Positions 23,448 to 37,538 are shown, numbered from the stretch's first letter. The stretch: DNA of 64,000 bases from Siphonodentalium dalli (GCA_032622095.1 CP136061.1:13531287-13595286); one strand, 5' to 3'. Numbers and translations: made by a program. Notes: generated by a model not told the origin, from the sequence alone.

Positions 23448-24570
23448 CTTTTTGCTAACAAATATAGAAATAAACAAAAGTTTACCAGTTGATTAAAATA
23501 TTCCCTAAACCTCACTCTCATTATTCCTACTCGGTTCCACTGACACATGTATATTCATAGTATTCATTAATTATGTCGACCAAGTAGGTGCCTATATATA
23601 CACTCTTCGTACTATCGCCCTAACAAAGCCTGTTAAAAACACAGTCTGCACACGATGAACGTAACCCAAAGCATAATCAAATGTATTCTGCCAACTACAC
23701 CATATAATCTGTCATCACATTCAGGGGTGATAGGAAGACAGTCAGTCATGACTATATCACTCCTAACAATATATATGTATAGTCTATTAATATTATATTC
23801 ATTTGTAATTGTACTTTTCATGTGTGTATATTGTAAATAAAAATTATCCTTTCCTAACCTATTTAGGAAATGATGGAATCATCACAATTCAATCAATAGT
23901 AGAATGAACCTTTGTCAGTCCCACATTAACTTTAATTGGCCATGATAGTTGCAGCACTTGCAGGTTGAAGAAGATGAGGTTCTATATTTCACTAACATAA
24001 TTCTTCATAATAGCTAAAAGCCGTCATAACTTACCATTTTAAGGATATTTTCATTTTCAATACATTGTACACCCAAGGTTTAAGCGCTCCTGCAATTTTT
24101 ATATCATGATGATGGGTACAGCTGGATTGCTATGATGTTTGTAGGTCAAAGCGATTCTGTGTAGAAAGAGTACCATTATTTTACCTAAAGTTGGTATTTT
24201 TTGCATTGTTTGACAAATTCGAGCGATTTGTGCAAAACCCAGAGTCTGTATGAACCATTCAGAAACATATATATTTCAAAATATTTAATAATGTGTACGC
24301 TGAAATAAAGTAAACAACAGGAATAGTCATGTCAATTATGGCAAGTTTGTAACAACCAGCAGCCATTATTAAAATATTGCACAATATACCGGTACATGTT
24401 TTTTTAATGTTTTCCACATGTAGTGGCTTATACTCGATTTGTTCAGATCGCTTTGCTCTACATGAGTATCATAGCAATTTTTTTTAGCATCATCACTTAA
24501 CTTGGGATGAATACTACCATATGAATATATCGTGACATATATGTTAGTGGAAAATAATGGTTGAGACTTT
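23448..24570. other. intron sequence, no feature assigned
   Basis: AT-rich, short chance ORFs on both strands, no repeat or coding signal recognised. Confidence 0.5.
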
Positions 24571-24930
24571 TTATACGCCCGTTTGAATAATCGGTCATAT
24601 TATATAAATGGGTTGTCCATCCGTCCATCCGTCGTCGTCCGTCCGCTTTTGGTTTCCGGATGATAACTTTAGATTGAATGAGTGAGCTGAACCAAATTTG
24701 GTATTTTACTTTATCACACCGCATTACAGATCAGGTTCGAATATGGATTTCGTCCGCATGATTTTGACTCAGTTATGACCCTTTTTCGACTTAGATTTTA
24801 CCTGATTTGCGGTTTCCGGGTGATAACTTTAGATTGAATCAAGTGAACTGAACCAAATTTGGTATATAGCTCAAGTTCAAATATTGGTTCTGTCTACATG
24901 CCCCACTCTACTCCAGAAACGGGCATAATA
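24571..24930 (+). mobile_element. TIR repeat with CCGTCCGTCC-type head
   Basis: Begins TTATACGCCCGTTT and ends AAACGGGCATAATA, an imperfect inverted terminal repeat. After the start comes a TCCATCCGTCCATCCGTCGT run, then two similar halves, each with GGTTTCCGG(A/G)TGATAACTTTAGATTGAA. A non-autonomous MITE-like repeat; the two halves suggest an internal duplication of about 160 bp. Confidence 0.65.
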
Positions 24931-26449
24931 TGCCATGCCCATCCGGCGTGTTCTTGTTTAAATATAATTCTAGAACAGTTGTTGAAAACCTACACAATAC
25001 CGCCTAGCACTCTTGGTCTGATAAGAGTCACGTTTATTTAGGAGTATGGACATGCAGTCCACCAGTCTCATGAAAATTAAATGGGCTCTGCACTATAGTA
25101 ATGTATGGGCTCCTGGGACCCATTAATATTGACAAATGCAACACAAATGAAAATTACATAGTAACTTTCCTCAAATATAGAATTATAACCTGACAATCTT
25201 ACATGTAGTGTTAGAATCAGTGTGCATGTATATATAGGCATGGCCATAACATTATTTGTTTTGAAAAACTGCAGAGTGCAGACCATAAGTTTCACTAGAA
25301 TATAGTTACTTCATGTGCATCTCACAACTAAAACAACTGACATACATACATGCACCTGCATGGTCACAAAATTTGATATGTAAAGTATATATATCTATAT
25401 ATATCTCTCTCCTGTGCCTATAACATTAAACCAAATCGTTTACAGAATTTTTTTGGAGTGGCACATATACATACATAAAAAACAAAAGTCAATTTAAAGA
25501 GATGAAATAAATAAAAAACCAAAATTTTGCTTATTTAACGGAGATCTATATTGTATTACGAAATTCACTGATCTACAAAAACACGTGACAAAATATGGTG
25601 GATGACTATTTGTGATCAGTCACTGACTTCCATGTCATGTATGTGTTTTTTCTCATGGCCAGTCGGGTATCATAAAATGAATTTTTTTCTGGGTCAGCAA
25701 ACCAGTTTCAAATGGGCTTACTCAATAACATTTAACAGCATTAAAAGTCATTGGTAATTCATAAGTTGAAACATGAGAGAGTATTGCATAGCATGGCTAC
25801 CTGCAGAATGTATATTTGTCTGGTATGAATTTATATCTGCATATCAACTGGTGCTTGTATATTTTCTAACTCACTCTGAACTTACAATATAACAGGATTG
25901 CATTATGAATTTCACGCCCATAAAGCTAGACACTTTAGAATCAAGCTTGCCAAAATAAGTGTCCATGAACCTCCCATGAACTCACTTTCATAGTTGAACA
26001 CAAGGAACGATACATTTGTTAGTTTTGATCAGGACAATATCTTTTAATTTTACTGAAACTGCTTTCTTTCTTATGACTTGTTTTCTTACAAACTCCCGAA
26101 TTTGAACCAGAGACAATTTAGGGCAAATATACATATATGTGTACATATACATATATGTTCAAACTCATAAAAAAAAACACTAAATCAGGATATGAGTATA
26201 GACAATCATGCCGGGCAAGTCATTATATGTACATGTAGAACTTTTATTCAAAATGGCGGTGATGACATGCAGCCAATCAAAATTGCTATGGGACTGATAA
26301 AGACAAAATATGCTCGACTACCGAATCATACGTATTGATTGGATTGTAGTAACTCAACATTTACTAAACCTACTTGTGAGCTGACTATAATTTAATTGAA
26401 CATTAGAATACCATAAAACATCCTGTTCTCCCATAAATTAAAAGAAAAT
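24931..26449. other. intron sequence with simple repeats
   Basis: No gene. Contains a TATATATATC-type simple repeat at about 25387-25412 and alternating ATACATATATGT palindromic words at about 26125-26160. Confidence 0.55.
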
Positions 26450-26912
26450 AACACTTTGAACTAATTTATAATGATCATGTGATATATGTCATCCCTTTTA
26501 TAACCATTTTGGCAGCCATCTCACATTAAAGGCAATGAAATCTAGATAACAAAGGATGAACTACTCACAAATAAATGTATTCATTCACATTATATCACTA
26601 GGTAACCTTATTGCACGAGTTTTAGATTACTGATAAAATACCTTATAATTGATGATTTCTCGAAAATGTTTGTTTTTGGGAAAATGTCTGTTTTTAAGCA
26701 CTCATGTGTAAAAGAACAAAGGTGCTGATCCTTCAAAGATGAAAATAATTTTATAGGTTGCACAATTTTAATTATTCTTGACTTTGCTATATTTTTGTAA
26801 ATTTGAATTCGGCCATTTCGGATTTTCAGGAAAAAAAGCTCATAAAGGTCAATCCCGTTTTATAGTGGTACAGAAAATAATAGCCCAGTTGTGAGACCGA
26901 CTAATTCTGTAG
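26450..26912 (-). repeat. dispersed repeat family, copy B (inverted)
   Basis: Reverse-oriented counterpart of 20868-21580, starting with GTGATATATGTCATCCC and ending with GTGAGACCGACTAATTCT. Roughly 70 percent alike by eye, with an internal region missing relative to copy A or differing from it. Confidence 0.75.
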
Positions 26913-29900
26913 AATCGTAATTTAGAAGGATCGGAAGCGGCTAAGACCCCACTAATTGCATGTTTCATTGTGTCAATGATCAGTTAATATAAGCAATACA
27001 AAATAAAGTCACATTTCTCAACCAGTTCCAAACAGCATAAACTGATCTAGAAATATAAGTGAAAAAACGTCATATTTTCAATTTCCGGCGGCTATTTTGG
27101 CTGCCATCTTGGATGTGGCGTTTGCCCTATAATGGTTTCATTATGTTTTAGCTTCACGAAAAACATAATATTTGTATACATTTTACAAGAGTTTCCCGCT
27201 ATAATTTGCATCAAACTTACTTAGTGCCTAGTCAGAAAAATGGCGGCAATGGTGACCGCCATCTCACCTGGAGTCTACGCGGCCACTATTTGTTCCTGTT
27301 GTCATTGCTTAGTGTTTAACTGACACGAATAAATGAATCTAAACAATATAAAATGTAAATGATGCATCTTTCATCCCTCAATGACAATACAATCGTCATG
27401 TTTTATGCTATTTTTTTGTTTTGATTTTGCACGAAACACGTGGCCTTATTGTTGTGACGTCTTAGGCAGAGAACCGGCGTGTTATTTACATTATTTCATA
27501 ATGATATTCTGGTCTTTAAATTTTCGCATTCTTTCTAATTTGTGATGTGTTTTAAGTTATCTGACTGACAGTGTATTCACGGTCAGACATAAATAAGATT
27601 ATTTTGTAACTAATACATTTCGAAATTAAATTCACGCATGCTCTTTAAATTCGTTGGAAAGTCGGCTGCCGATTAGTTTTATTAATATTTTAATAGTTGA
27701 TAGATATGCTTAGAATAAATGTGGTCTGATTGACACTTTAATTTAGAGAACTCTTCCTTGCGGAATCCTAGTAATAGCTATATTTCTTCTCGTCAACAAT
27801 GTTGTGACAGTGCTATTTTATATAGCAAAGCAGTATATGCCTTTATTATATGCTACACATGTATACTAACTAAGTTATGAAACCTAGCTCACTAATATAA
27901 ATTTTATAGCTGCATCGTTTCATTTTATTTTGCGTGCTTGGTTCATTCTGCGCTATCTTCGCTATCTCAAATCCCGTACATACCTTTAATAACTATCCTA
28001 AATTGTCGCCCACTCACTTCGAACTTCGCGTGATAGCTTACCGGCTTAGTCTATTCTCTATCTCTATGTAGCGCCCAATCTGAGACCAAACAGTCGCACA
28101 CTAACGACAGCCAGCCAATCACAGGTACGGAATTTCGCGCGTTTCGTCATTCGAGTCTCAACCACGGTACGATAAACAACGCTCACCCGTTACGTTCAAG
28201 TTCAAAATATTTCTTTAAATACCTTGAAGAAATTATGTAATAAGTATAAGAAATGAATACTACGTAGTTACATTGTGACCTCTGCTCCCCCAGGATGGTA
28301 TATGATATTTGTTTTACTCGTTATTATCATGTTTTCAATAATATGATGTCTTCGGTCGGAATCATAGAGTTGGTCTTATTTGCTTAAATAAATTTGCCCA
28401 ATAGTGTAGGGATGTAGACATCGCATGCTGTGTTCATAATACCCATTTTATACTAGTGCAGGGTTTGTTTCTAACTATGTCGTCATAGTTATGATTGTGT
28501 CAAAATAGTTACCATATCGACACTAGGGAAGTTGATTGTCGACACATCACATGTTAGACATTTATTCATATCCATTCTGGGTATGTTCAGGCAACAACTA
28601 CAACCCATGTATTTGTTTTGCCAGGGTCATTCTCTCGTCATCGCGTCATATGGTAATCTCTTCATCTATCGATGTCTGATGTTTGGTGTAGTGATGTGAT
28701 CTGGGTAAAGTTAAGTCCCGGGGATGCGATGATTTTGATACATACTAATCATGTTAATGGGGTAGCTTGATTCTATGCCACATAAATAAAATTTTCATGC
28801 AAAAATCTGCAAAAATGGCAAATAATAAGCGATATTTCGACTCATTGGACACAAAAACAAGATTTTTCGAGCACAGCCGCCTATGTTGCCTGGAAGATCA
28901 CTAGTCCGGAAGCAATGGGGTTAAGTAAAACTAAATTCTGTTAAAATATTTTTTCTCTATGGATTCTGGGTGATGCGTCCATCAACTTCTAGCTGGTGTG
29001 CAGTCTTTCCTATAATTCAAGATGACGTCCCGCATGGCCGCCGTAGTATAGAATATAAACTAAGTCAGTTTAATCTGTTTTGTTGGAAACTATATTATGT
29101 ATTATTCGGATGCTATTGTAGTGTACTCTATTTTGTAAAATTGTCACTCTATTTGAAAGATGGCTGCCAAAATGGCGACCGGAATGTGAAAAATATGATT
29201 TTTGTCACTTATATCGCCAATATTCGTTCCTATTTTCAGCTGGTTACAAATTGTGCCGTGCGTTCTGATTATTCATATCTTATGATCATTTGCTCAGTAT
29301 TACTTGTTCCTGTGGCCTCAACCACTTCCAATTCCTAACACAATTGATATAAGAACGTGGTATGAAATTGTTCCAAAAACAGACAGACGCATGGCGTTGG
29401 CTAATCTGATTTAGAAACATTAAATTAAAAGAAAACACTTTCAGTAAGACATAACAGACGAACATGGGAAATTACACGCACATATGGTATAATATATATT
29501 TTAGTAGATCAGAGACTGTTGCACTATTGTAACACTATCCCATAACAACTGATAATCCGAGAGTACGTTAAATGTAATTTAGTTTGTAATTCCAGGAACC
29601 ATTATCTCTCTCTATTAAAGTTCCGAAGGGAGATACGCTCTATTAAAGTTCAGAAGGGAGATAGTTTTTCAGTTGTAAATTTATTGATCATCCATTACTC
29701 TTTGTCTGTATGCATCGTGTATGATCAACTTAATCATAAAGGGGCCTGTGTCTAGAGTATTCCAGATTCCCAAAATATATAAGATTCTCTTCGATGTACA
29801 CTGCCAGAGAATTTGTTATGTACGTAGCTCCGTGACTGCCCATGTAATGTTTACTTGTATTGACTAAATAGCATCATGTCTAATAGTTCTTACTTATTGG

Positions 29901-32900
29901 AAAGGAAGAATGGGATTGCTACACTATAATCAATATTCTAGATACAAACTTGACAAATTAAGTGCCGTGACCTACCTCAAATATATGAGAATGCACACTT
30001 GGTAATATGATTGGAACACACGGACGTGAATAATCTTTATCTGCGTACACGGCAATATTGTCAGATTGGTCAGGTGGGCAATGATATGAGTAGGTCTTAG
30101 GTTAATTGCAACGGATATTTCCAGAGTGTTACGAAAGCTGTACAAACTAAAAAAAAATCATTTCCTTGTTGACCAGGGCGATAACGTGATCACATCATAA
30201 CCAAAGGAACATGCATTAGGTACCTGTACAATGTAACGGTGCTACCATGACACTCAATTATTACTCAAACACATTTAGATGATAGCATCGACCTTGTGTG
30301 AGTTTAGATATCACCGTATACAGGATATCGTTGACCATATGATTCGAAAATAACATTTATTCAACAGCCTCCTCATGAACGAACAACACTATAATTTATG
30401 TGTAAAATATGATTAGAGTGGATGCCACGAATTATAGTTTCCCATGTACCAATCTATATACCTTTTGCAATCACATGGGACAAGAGACAGAAAGCAATGG
30501 TATTTCAACAACAGAAACTGTTGGAAGACAAACATTTCCCAATAAATATAACACGAATAATGACCTGATCCCAAAGTGAGCATGGTCAAATATTGGCAAC
30601 TGGTTAATTCTCAACCTGCTAACTGAAGCGTAACACACAGTTGATTGAATATACGCTAGCTCTGTCACGGAAGTTATGACTATCCAGTGAAATAAATATC
30701 AAACTGTGGTGATTACTCCCAATCGTCAGCAGTTAAATTATGCCAAGGCCATTGTTGTTGTAAGCAATATTTTCCGAGACAATCTGGTTACTTGAAGATA
30801 CACATGGATAGGCTAAGATATAACTTTCTCTGAAACAGTTGTTCGCCAATGGCACATCCCAAATTGGGGGGAGCTAATTCAATTGTGGTCACAACACAGG
30901 GTATAATAATTATGACGCTGGCACCAATTGCCTGGATCATTGACTAGATATTGCAATACTCAACGATAAGTGGCGATGGAAACAATTACTGGAATAAGAA
31001 TTGGGTTTTAAGAGCGAATGCGCTTCCATGGCTTAATTTTTATTCTAGGCACAGATAGATATAACAGATTTTGTTGTTTTAAAATCTGAGCCTCTGTCCA
31101 TGATCGTTGTGAAATATACATGTTCTTAAAGATATTTAAAGATCGCAGTAGAGACAACAAAACATTACCAGGAGAAAGCTGGCAACTTGAAGATTCAACA
31201 TCAATGTACATGTACATAGTTATGAGGGTCAGTGTATATAATGCTATATGACCACAGTTTAACCCTGTCTCCATTACATAGTTAACATGGTTGCTATATT
31301 ATAGTTTCCAACCCAATACACCACACTTGATGTAGGAACATGCGTAGATATTCAAAGAGCTCTCCCAATAACTCAACAAATGTATGTATTTGGTGGGACG
31401 TATCAAACCCAATAGTATTAGAGCGAATATTCAAGACAAAAACTCGAATTGTATGTCCTTCAAGCGAAACATGAGTTTGGTCGGTTCTACTTCGAGGGCT
31501 GGTGATGTTTACTTATGCTGGGATGATCATGTTGGGTGGAACCTCAATGTTCCGAAAGCGCTCAAATGTGAGCTACAATCAGCCACCTAGCATTACTCGG
31601 TAGTCAGTCCGGTTTCTACGAAATATTTAGCATAAACAAGAATGCTGTCAGAAAAAGTTGAATGATTATTTGTTTGTTTCAGTCGATAGAACATATTACG
31701 GCTAATACTACGCTATTCCCATTGAACATTATGTTGAACTTTGACCATAATAGTTTTTTATTTCCCTAATATTTGAGCTATTTGGCGATTTAATCCCTGA
31801 GCAGAGGCGCGAAGTGCATTGCTTCCATGAAGAAGTGTTAATATTTTCCTCACGGATTATATATACTGATATATCTGTCGTATAAGGGTAAATACTGTTT
31901 TGGCAGCCATTTTGAACGATAGTTAGCTATTACAAAAAGTGTTTCAAGTAAGTATGTGCCACCAATCTAACACTTTCGATACATTTGCCGTCATTGTTAT
32001 TGTAATGATTGACCATCTCAAATGTTTAATATTTTCAAGCACCAATGAGTTTGAATAGTATAGCATGTGCCTAACTCCTTGAATTCGGGTTAATTTCACA
32101 TTACAATATGGCTAGAAACATGACGTTATATTAAGACCAATTTGTTTAGAAATTGACATGGACTGATACCTAATCAATAACAAGTGTAATTTCTCCAATA
32201 GAGATTAACCACAACATCTAAACGTGTAAGGACGAAATATAAAATTGTTTATGAATTTGCCGCTATTTTGACTGCAATCATAAAACCATGTAACCATTTC
32301 AGGCCCTAATGCGATTGCATTTTATCCGTAATACTTCATCTGACTTAAGTCCTTCAGATCTGTTTATTCCATAGTAAAATATGACTAGAATTCGAAAGTG
32401 AGTTTTCGATGAAATATAATACTATGTTCTTTAAAATAATTATGTTTATGGACTGGAAGTAGCTGAAAACAAATGAATACCAAATTTCGCTGACCAATAA
32501 ATCATAGGACACGGATAATAGGAAATCAAACAATGTATCGTTAGTTCCCAACAAGTGATACGCAATATGAGTGAAACTGAGTCTAATTTCCAACTCATTT
32601 CAGTATTTTGGCAGTCATCTTGATATTGGAGTACCATCTTTACTGTAAAATGTAGTACACTGTAATAGTCATTTTATACATTATATAAGATGTTGTCTCC
32701 AACAAAATGGATAAAACTGACTTCGATCATATTTTATAACATATCGGCCATGTTGGACGCCATATTGGATCCTAGGAAATACTCAAGGGTGTGAACCCCA
32801 CACCTACCCAGAAAAATGAAGCACATGCCATGCAAAGCCATAATCTGCTGTGAACAAAACCTTTACCGAAGAAAGTGTACTTACCCCTAAAATTGACCCT

Positions 32901-33389
32901 TTGCTTCTGGACAATGTTTCCTCACAATATAAACACGTTCTCATCAATGGGATTTAAAAAAAACTTGAATCATGCAGATGACAAATTGTAGGTGGTAAAA
33001 TGTCACGCAGGTGTCGGTGGCCATTGTTTCGCAGAAATCGCTGCTACTTGACACTGTTGGGGTCAAGGTCACATGGAACAGTATTTTTCAAAACTCAAAG
33101 ACATCCTCAAAGTATCCAAATTTTCATAACTAACCTTCTCTCAATAAACATGCCACGCTCAGGGTGTCAGAAAACACAGGTACTCTATTCTAAGGAATTA
33201 TCCCCACTGGTCGTTCGAAACTGTGGATTGTCACCATAGTTATCAATTTATCCCAATGCAACGTGTCTAATATGGCCGCAAATTATGTGCAGCAATTAAC
33301 AGTTTGGTATGATCGATCGCTATATGAATAGTAGTCCACAGTTAGAAATGTAAATTTCTCTATTAATATATTGGCCTTTAGTGTCTAAC
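26913..33389. other. long intron stretch, no gene seen
   Basis: No coding domain recognised apart from the end of exon 2's donor flank. A 28-bp unit (TCTATTAAAGTTC.GAAGGGAG) is duplicated at 29611-29664. The words GGCAGCCAT/ATGGC(T/G)GCC recur (27100, 27240, 29160, 31905), pointing to fragments of dispersed repeats. One CCAAT word (28115-28119) sits in a GC-richer patch near 28.0-28.2 kb that might be promoter-like, but nothing downstream supports a gene. Confidence 0.5.
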
Positions 33390-33608
33390 CTTAGCAGCTG
33401 CATTTCGCATGAATTGCTTTGCTGAATCTTCCCAGATGGCGGGCACTGTGAGAACCCAGTGGATACGGTTCACTGTTATATCAGGCGCTTGTTTTTTAAT
33501 AGCATATATCGCATGATCCTTGAGAAACCTAATTGCTGCAACAAAGACATCAATAGCTGGTAAGGTCTTCCCACTAATGTCGCTGAGAGTAGTATACTTT
33601 GTGATATT
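33390..33608 (-). CDS. HSPA12-like: HSPA12-like Hsp70, second coding exon
   Basis: Internal exon of 219 bp (73 codons, phase 0 to phase 0). The acceptor reads TATTGCAG before AAT at 33608. The donor is AAG followed by GTTAGA at 33389-33388. The encoded stretch has the HSPA12 hallmark VLTVPAIWEDSAKQFMR, matching the 'W(V/I)(I/L)TVPAIW...AKQFMR.AA' block of the ATPase domain, preceded by an ISGKTLPAIDVFVAAIRFLK helix region. It joins the first exon (ends LHTTK) and the third (starts AGI) to give the family order without gaps or stops. It sits between two giant introns full of repeats, yet the codons are undamaged, which indicates selection. Confidence 0.93.
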
Positions 33609-34084
33609 CTGCAATATAAATTCATTAAAAGATCAGGTACACAACGAAAGTATAGTGCATACAGATAACTAATATAATCAACTGCATGATGCCAGGGTGG
33701 GGGGAATCACCGTTTCATCCCACAATCTGTCTCAAAATGTTCAACAGTTGGAAATTTCATGCATGAAGCAACATCTAGCCAATACAATTTGGGATTGTTC
33801 TGATAGTTTTCAATTGTCAAATATTTTCCCCAACATTCCACATTAAGTTGAACAATTTTTAAACATTAAGTGTTGGGTTGGAATTATGTGAAGATTGAAA
33901 AGTTGTTTCCTTCGACATAAACCAGCGAGTACAATCGGTAGAGAGAATACTATTTTGGGCTGGATTGCTGTCACTTTGCTCTTCTATAGCGGAGTTTGCA
34001 TCCCGATCCAGTGTGAAATATTTCATCAATTTAATCGACTTTTTTCTTGAAATCAATATCAAATGCTACAGTTATCAAACAGAG

Positions 34085-34700
34085 TGACCACCCCCTTATA
34101 AAAACTTCCCACTTTTGCTATAGTTTACTGTAGTAAATATAGAGCAAACATGGTTTCACCATAGTAATTCTATAGTAAACGCGGTTTTACCATGGTTACT
34201 ATATTAATTTGTGGTGTTTACATACAAGTGTTAGGTTTACCGTGTTTGTGGTAAACTATAGTTTGTGTAGTTAACATTTGGTGAAAGTAATCAATCTCAC
34301 AACTACACTATAGTAAATGGTTGTAATTTACTATGAATATAGTGTTACCGTCGATTCTGTGGTATGTGCGCACCGTGTTCGGATATACCATAGTTGTTTG
34401 TGGTAAATGTAGTGGTAAACTACAGTATAGTAAAACCATGGTTTTTAATATACTATGAATAGTTGTACCATTTATTTTGTGGTATTTGCGCACCAAGTTT
34501 GGATTTACCATATTTTTGTGGTAACTGTTGTTTTTGTTGTAAAACTGTGATGGAAGTAACTAATACTATTACTTTGTGGTAAAACCATGGTTTTAGTTTA
34601 CTTTGAACTGTTTTACCATGGATTCTGTGGTCCGTGTTTGGACTTACCATTGATGTTGTGTAACTGTAATTTTTGGAAGTAAAACAATCTCACAACTACA
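34085..34700 (+). repeat. degenerate tandem repeat, about 130-bp period
   Basis: Words of the ACCATGGTTTTA / TATAGTAAA type recur throughout. Three longer units at about 34308, 34428 and 34571 share TTTACT.TGAA...TTGTACC.T..ATT.TGTGGT, then G..C.GTGTT.GGA.TTACCAT and a GTGGTAA. end. Confidence 0.7.
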
Positions 34701-34911
34701 TTAACTAGATGAACCAAGGTTTTAATACACCATTATACGGATTTTCTAAACCACACTTATAGAACTAGTTAATCTCCAACACACCATACATGTAGTTAAT
34801 GTTAAGTATGGGTGTACTACAATAATTACTAAGATATTACTATACTCTTCGTGATATCATGGTAAAACAATTCTCAGACTGAATGTCTTCTATACTTAAC
34901 TACAGTTTTAT

Positions 34912-35740
34912 ACATGCGTAACACGATGCAGCTACGGTTGTTTGTCTATTTCGTGAGAATAACAAAGCACGTTCTTATTAGATACGCCCATGTCTATTGT
35001 GTATTGTAATATTACATGCGAATTGCTTGCACATTGAAAAAAGAATTTCGTTAGTGTTCTAGCCACAGATGGTGTGACCAAATAATCACCGTTCAAACGA
35101 TAATGACTGTAAAATGACGGAATACAGTGTAGGACAAAAGATGAGTCACATGATGTATCTTGTGTATAATTCAAAAGAAATGTGAAAAATACCTAATTTC
35201 CGCCTGAAATACTATTCAATTTGTCCACATTTTAGGAAATATATAACAAATTTACTCGAAAGTGTATGAATTTTGAGCTTTCGTAACGTTTTCGGTGGTC
35301 TGAAACTGTAAAACGACACAGTTATACACGTTCCAAAATACGAATATGAGATCATACCTGTTATATTCGAATAATTGACAAGTGTAAATGGTGGATCGTA
35401 ATAACGAGCAGTTATGTGAAGAATAATAAAGAGAGTTCCTATTATATATGACAATCAATGTCAACGTGTAATCAGGACAGTTGTAATGGTGTGTGATCAT
35501 AGGCTCAACGACCTACGTATTACACGATACAGTTATGGTTGATTTGTCTATTTTTGGAAAATAATAAAGAGCGTTATTGTGAAACAGGTCCATACCTATT
35601 GTGTATTGTAATATTAAATTCGAATTGCTTGAACATTGAAAACAGAATATCCGGCAGCCGTTATTGGGTATGACCTTCGGCCCAATGACATAAATGTTAC
35701 ACTGATAATGCTTATATTTTATGTAGTATTCATATAATAT
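34912..35740 (+). repeat. two direct copies of a 220-bp unit, 595 bp apart
   Basis: 34912-35130 and 35508-35730 share TGCGTA/TACGTATTACACGAT.CAG and TTGTCTATTT, TATTGTGTATTGTAATATTA, GCGAATTGCTTG.ACATTGAAAA.AGAAT and more. A piece of the same unit (AATAATAAAGAG.GTT) also appears near 35420. No coding. Confidence 0.7.
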
Positions 35741-36130
35741 GGCGCTGTCAAAGAACCATTATGGATATCGTATGTTGCATGAAACGTATCTTCTACAAGC
35801 CCACTATAAACACTCCTTTCTTGGCGGCACAATCCACTCACTCGATGCTATCATATAAATTTAACAAACGACAAACTAAGACATATCGGTCTTATTTGGG
35901 CATATACTTCCCGTGATGCACACAAATACGAACGCGAAATTTCCACTCGTTTTCGAATCTACTGACCTATCACTCCTTAGGTGTATTACAATTATTTGTG
36001 CACCTTTCTTATTGAAAAATAGATTCTTGTCGCTCTCGGCCTTACGAGTCTACAATGTTCGGTCTTAGTCCAAAAACAAAATAGCCATTTGCCTGACACG
36101 GTCATAAAAAACTGTCCCGCGTTAGTCCAT

Positions 36131-36438
36131 TGTTGATATAGTATAAATCAAGAGCGTTGGTTGCTCTTGAACGCGGAAAACAGCTGGGAAAATAGCTGTG
36201 ACCATTGGTAGTATTGTGTAATATATAGAGGATATGAAATGAGTGTTTCTTTCATATGATATTTATGAAACGAGTCTAAGAATTTGTTGATATAGTATAA
36301 ATCAAGAGCGTTGGTTGCTCTTGAACGCGAAAAACAGCTGGGAAAATAGCTGTGACCATTGGTAGTATTGTGTAATATATAGAGGATATGAAATGAGTGT
36401 TTCTTTCATATGATATTTATGAAACGAGTCTAAGAATT
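36131..36438 (+). repeat. exact 154-bp tandem duplication
   Basis: 36131-36284 and 36285-36438 are identical except about one base (CGCGGAAAACA versus CGCGAAAAACA). Such identity in a decayed intron means a very recent duplication, or an assembly duplication. Confidence 0.95.
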
Positions 36439-36516
36439 TTCAGTTTTCTCGAGCCTCCGGCGAGAGAAAACTGAAAATTCGTGACGAGTTTCATAAATAT
36501 CATATGAGAGAAACAC
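36397..36516. repeat. 120-bp near-perfect palindrome
   Basis: Arms of about 54 bp: GTGTTTCTTTCATATGATA...TTTTCAGTTTTCTCG pairs with the complement at 36463-36516, around a GAGCCTCCGGC centre. It starts inside the second 154-bp unit. The left half is present twice because of the duplication; the right half once. Confidence 0.92.
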
Positions 36517-37538
36517 GAATTACATATTCTATTTATCATATGACACCTATAAATTGATTATGATGTCCAAAACGCACACAAATCACTAAATAGCTATATG
36601 ACATCGGCAGCAAAAGGTTAATGTGACGTCACTTCATAGCACCGGCAGCCCAACTACACCTGGTGAACTAGAAGAAATAATATGCATGCGAAGATATAGT
36701 GCGCTATTCTGTTCTCAGTTTGTGACATTATATCGTATGTTTATTAGATAAATACGAATTACATATTCTATTTATCGTATAACAATGTCCAAAACTATAT
36801 CTTTCAAGATTATAATTGCGAGAATTTGGACATCGCGTTGATTCGTGTATTTGACGCGCACGAATTTGACCTGCATTTAGTGAGAGATGCCCGGCTGCCA
36901 TTCAGCCAATCAGAACACACTTTTTGTTAACAAACCAATCAAATTATCGGAAGCTGATATGAACTAGTAATTGATATGAAATTGATTTATGACATAGATT
37001 CCAACGTAAATAATGATTGAGTCATATGATAAATATATATATAATATGAATAGTTATTATATTTTAAACCAATATTAAACCTCACTCCAAATTTAGTAGA
37101 CATAATATGGAAGCTGGAATGATCTATATATGAATAAATCGATAAGCATGTGGTAAATCCAATTCGCGTGACAATGACGAGTGAATGCAGTGGGGCGTGT
37201 GAAAATTGGGGTTAATGGACCTGATACATTATGGAGACAACCTTCAAACAAATACGATGTGCAAAATTAGATCATTAATATAAAAATCAGTGATGTTTGA
37301 AAATAGTAATCCTTGTGATATATTTAATAGATGCATCTTTGGAGTGTATCAAATGTTATTTTCGACAACATAACTATACCGCAAAAACTTGGTCAATGTC
37401 CTATGTGTAAATTTGAATCAAGGATTAACGAACGAAGGCCATAAACGATATAATGAGGTCAGTAAACCCGGCAGTGTTCATTAAGTTATGTACTTCGCCT
37501 ACCCCATAGTAGCTGTAATAAGATATTGCGAATTTGTT
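36517..37538. other. intron sequence with a short direct repeat
   Basis: The phrase ACGAATTACATATTCTATTT followed by ATC.TAT occurs at about 36514 and 36754, each soon followed by TGTCCAAAAC. Otherwise nothing recognised. Confidence 0.6.

Larger units (their letters stand above)
2640..33389 (-). other. intron 2 of the HSPA12-like gene (30.75 kb)
   Basis: Bounded by the donor GT at 33389-33388 and the acceptor AG at 2641-2640 on the minus strand; both flanking exons are phase 0. It holds the Ty3/gypsy element, one 0.76 kb TIR element, the foldback elements, the 175-bp and 300-bp satellites, a LINE remnant and dispersed MITE-like repeats. The coding-like transposon parts in its left half lie on the opposite strand to the gene. 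2640-3480 holds nothing recognised. Confidence 0.85.

Noticed and set aside
28970-29338. 122-codon plus-strand ORF
   Set aside because: No recognisable domain; it overlaps dispersed-repeat words (GATGGCTGCCAAAATGG). Treated as a chance ORF.
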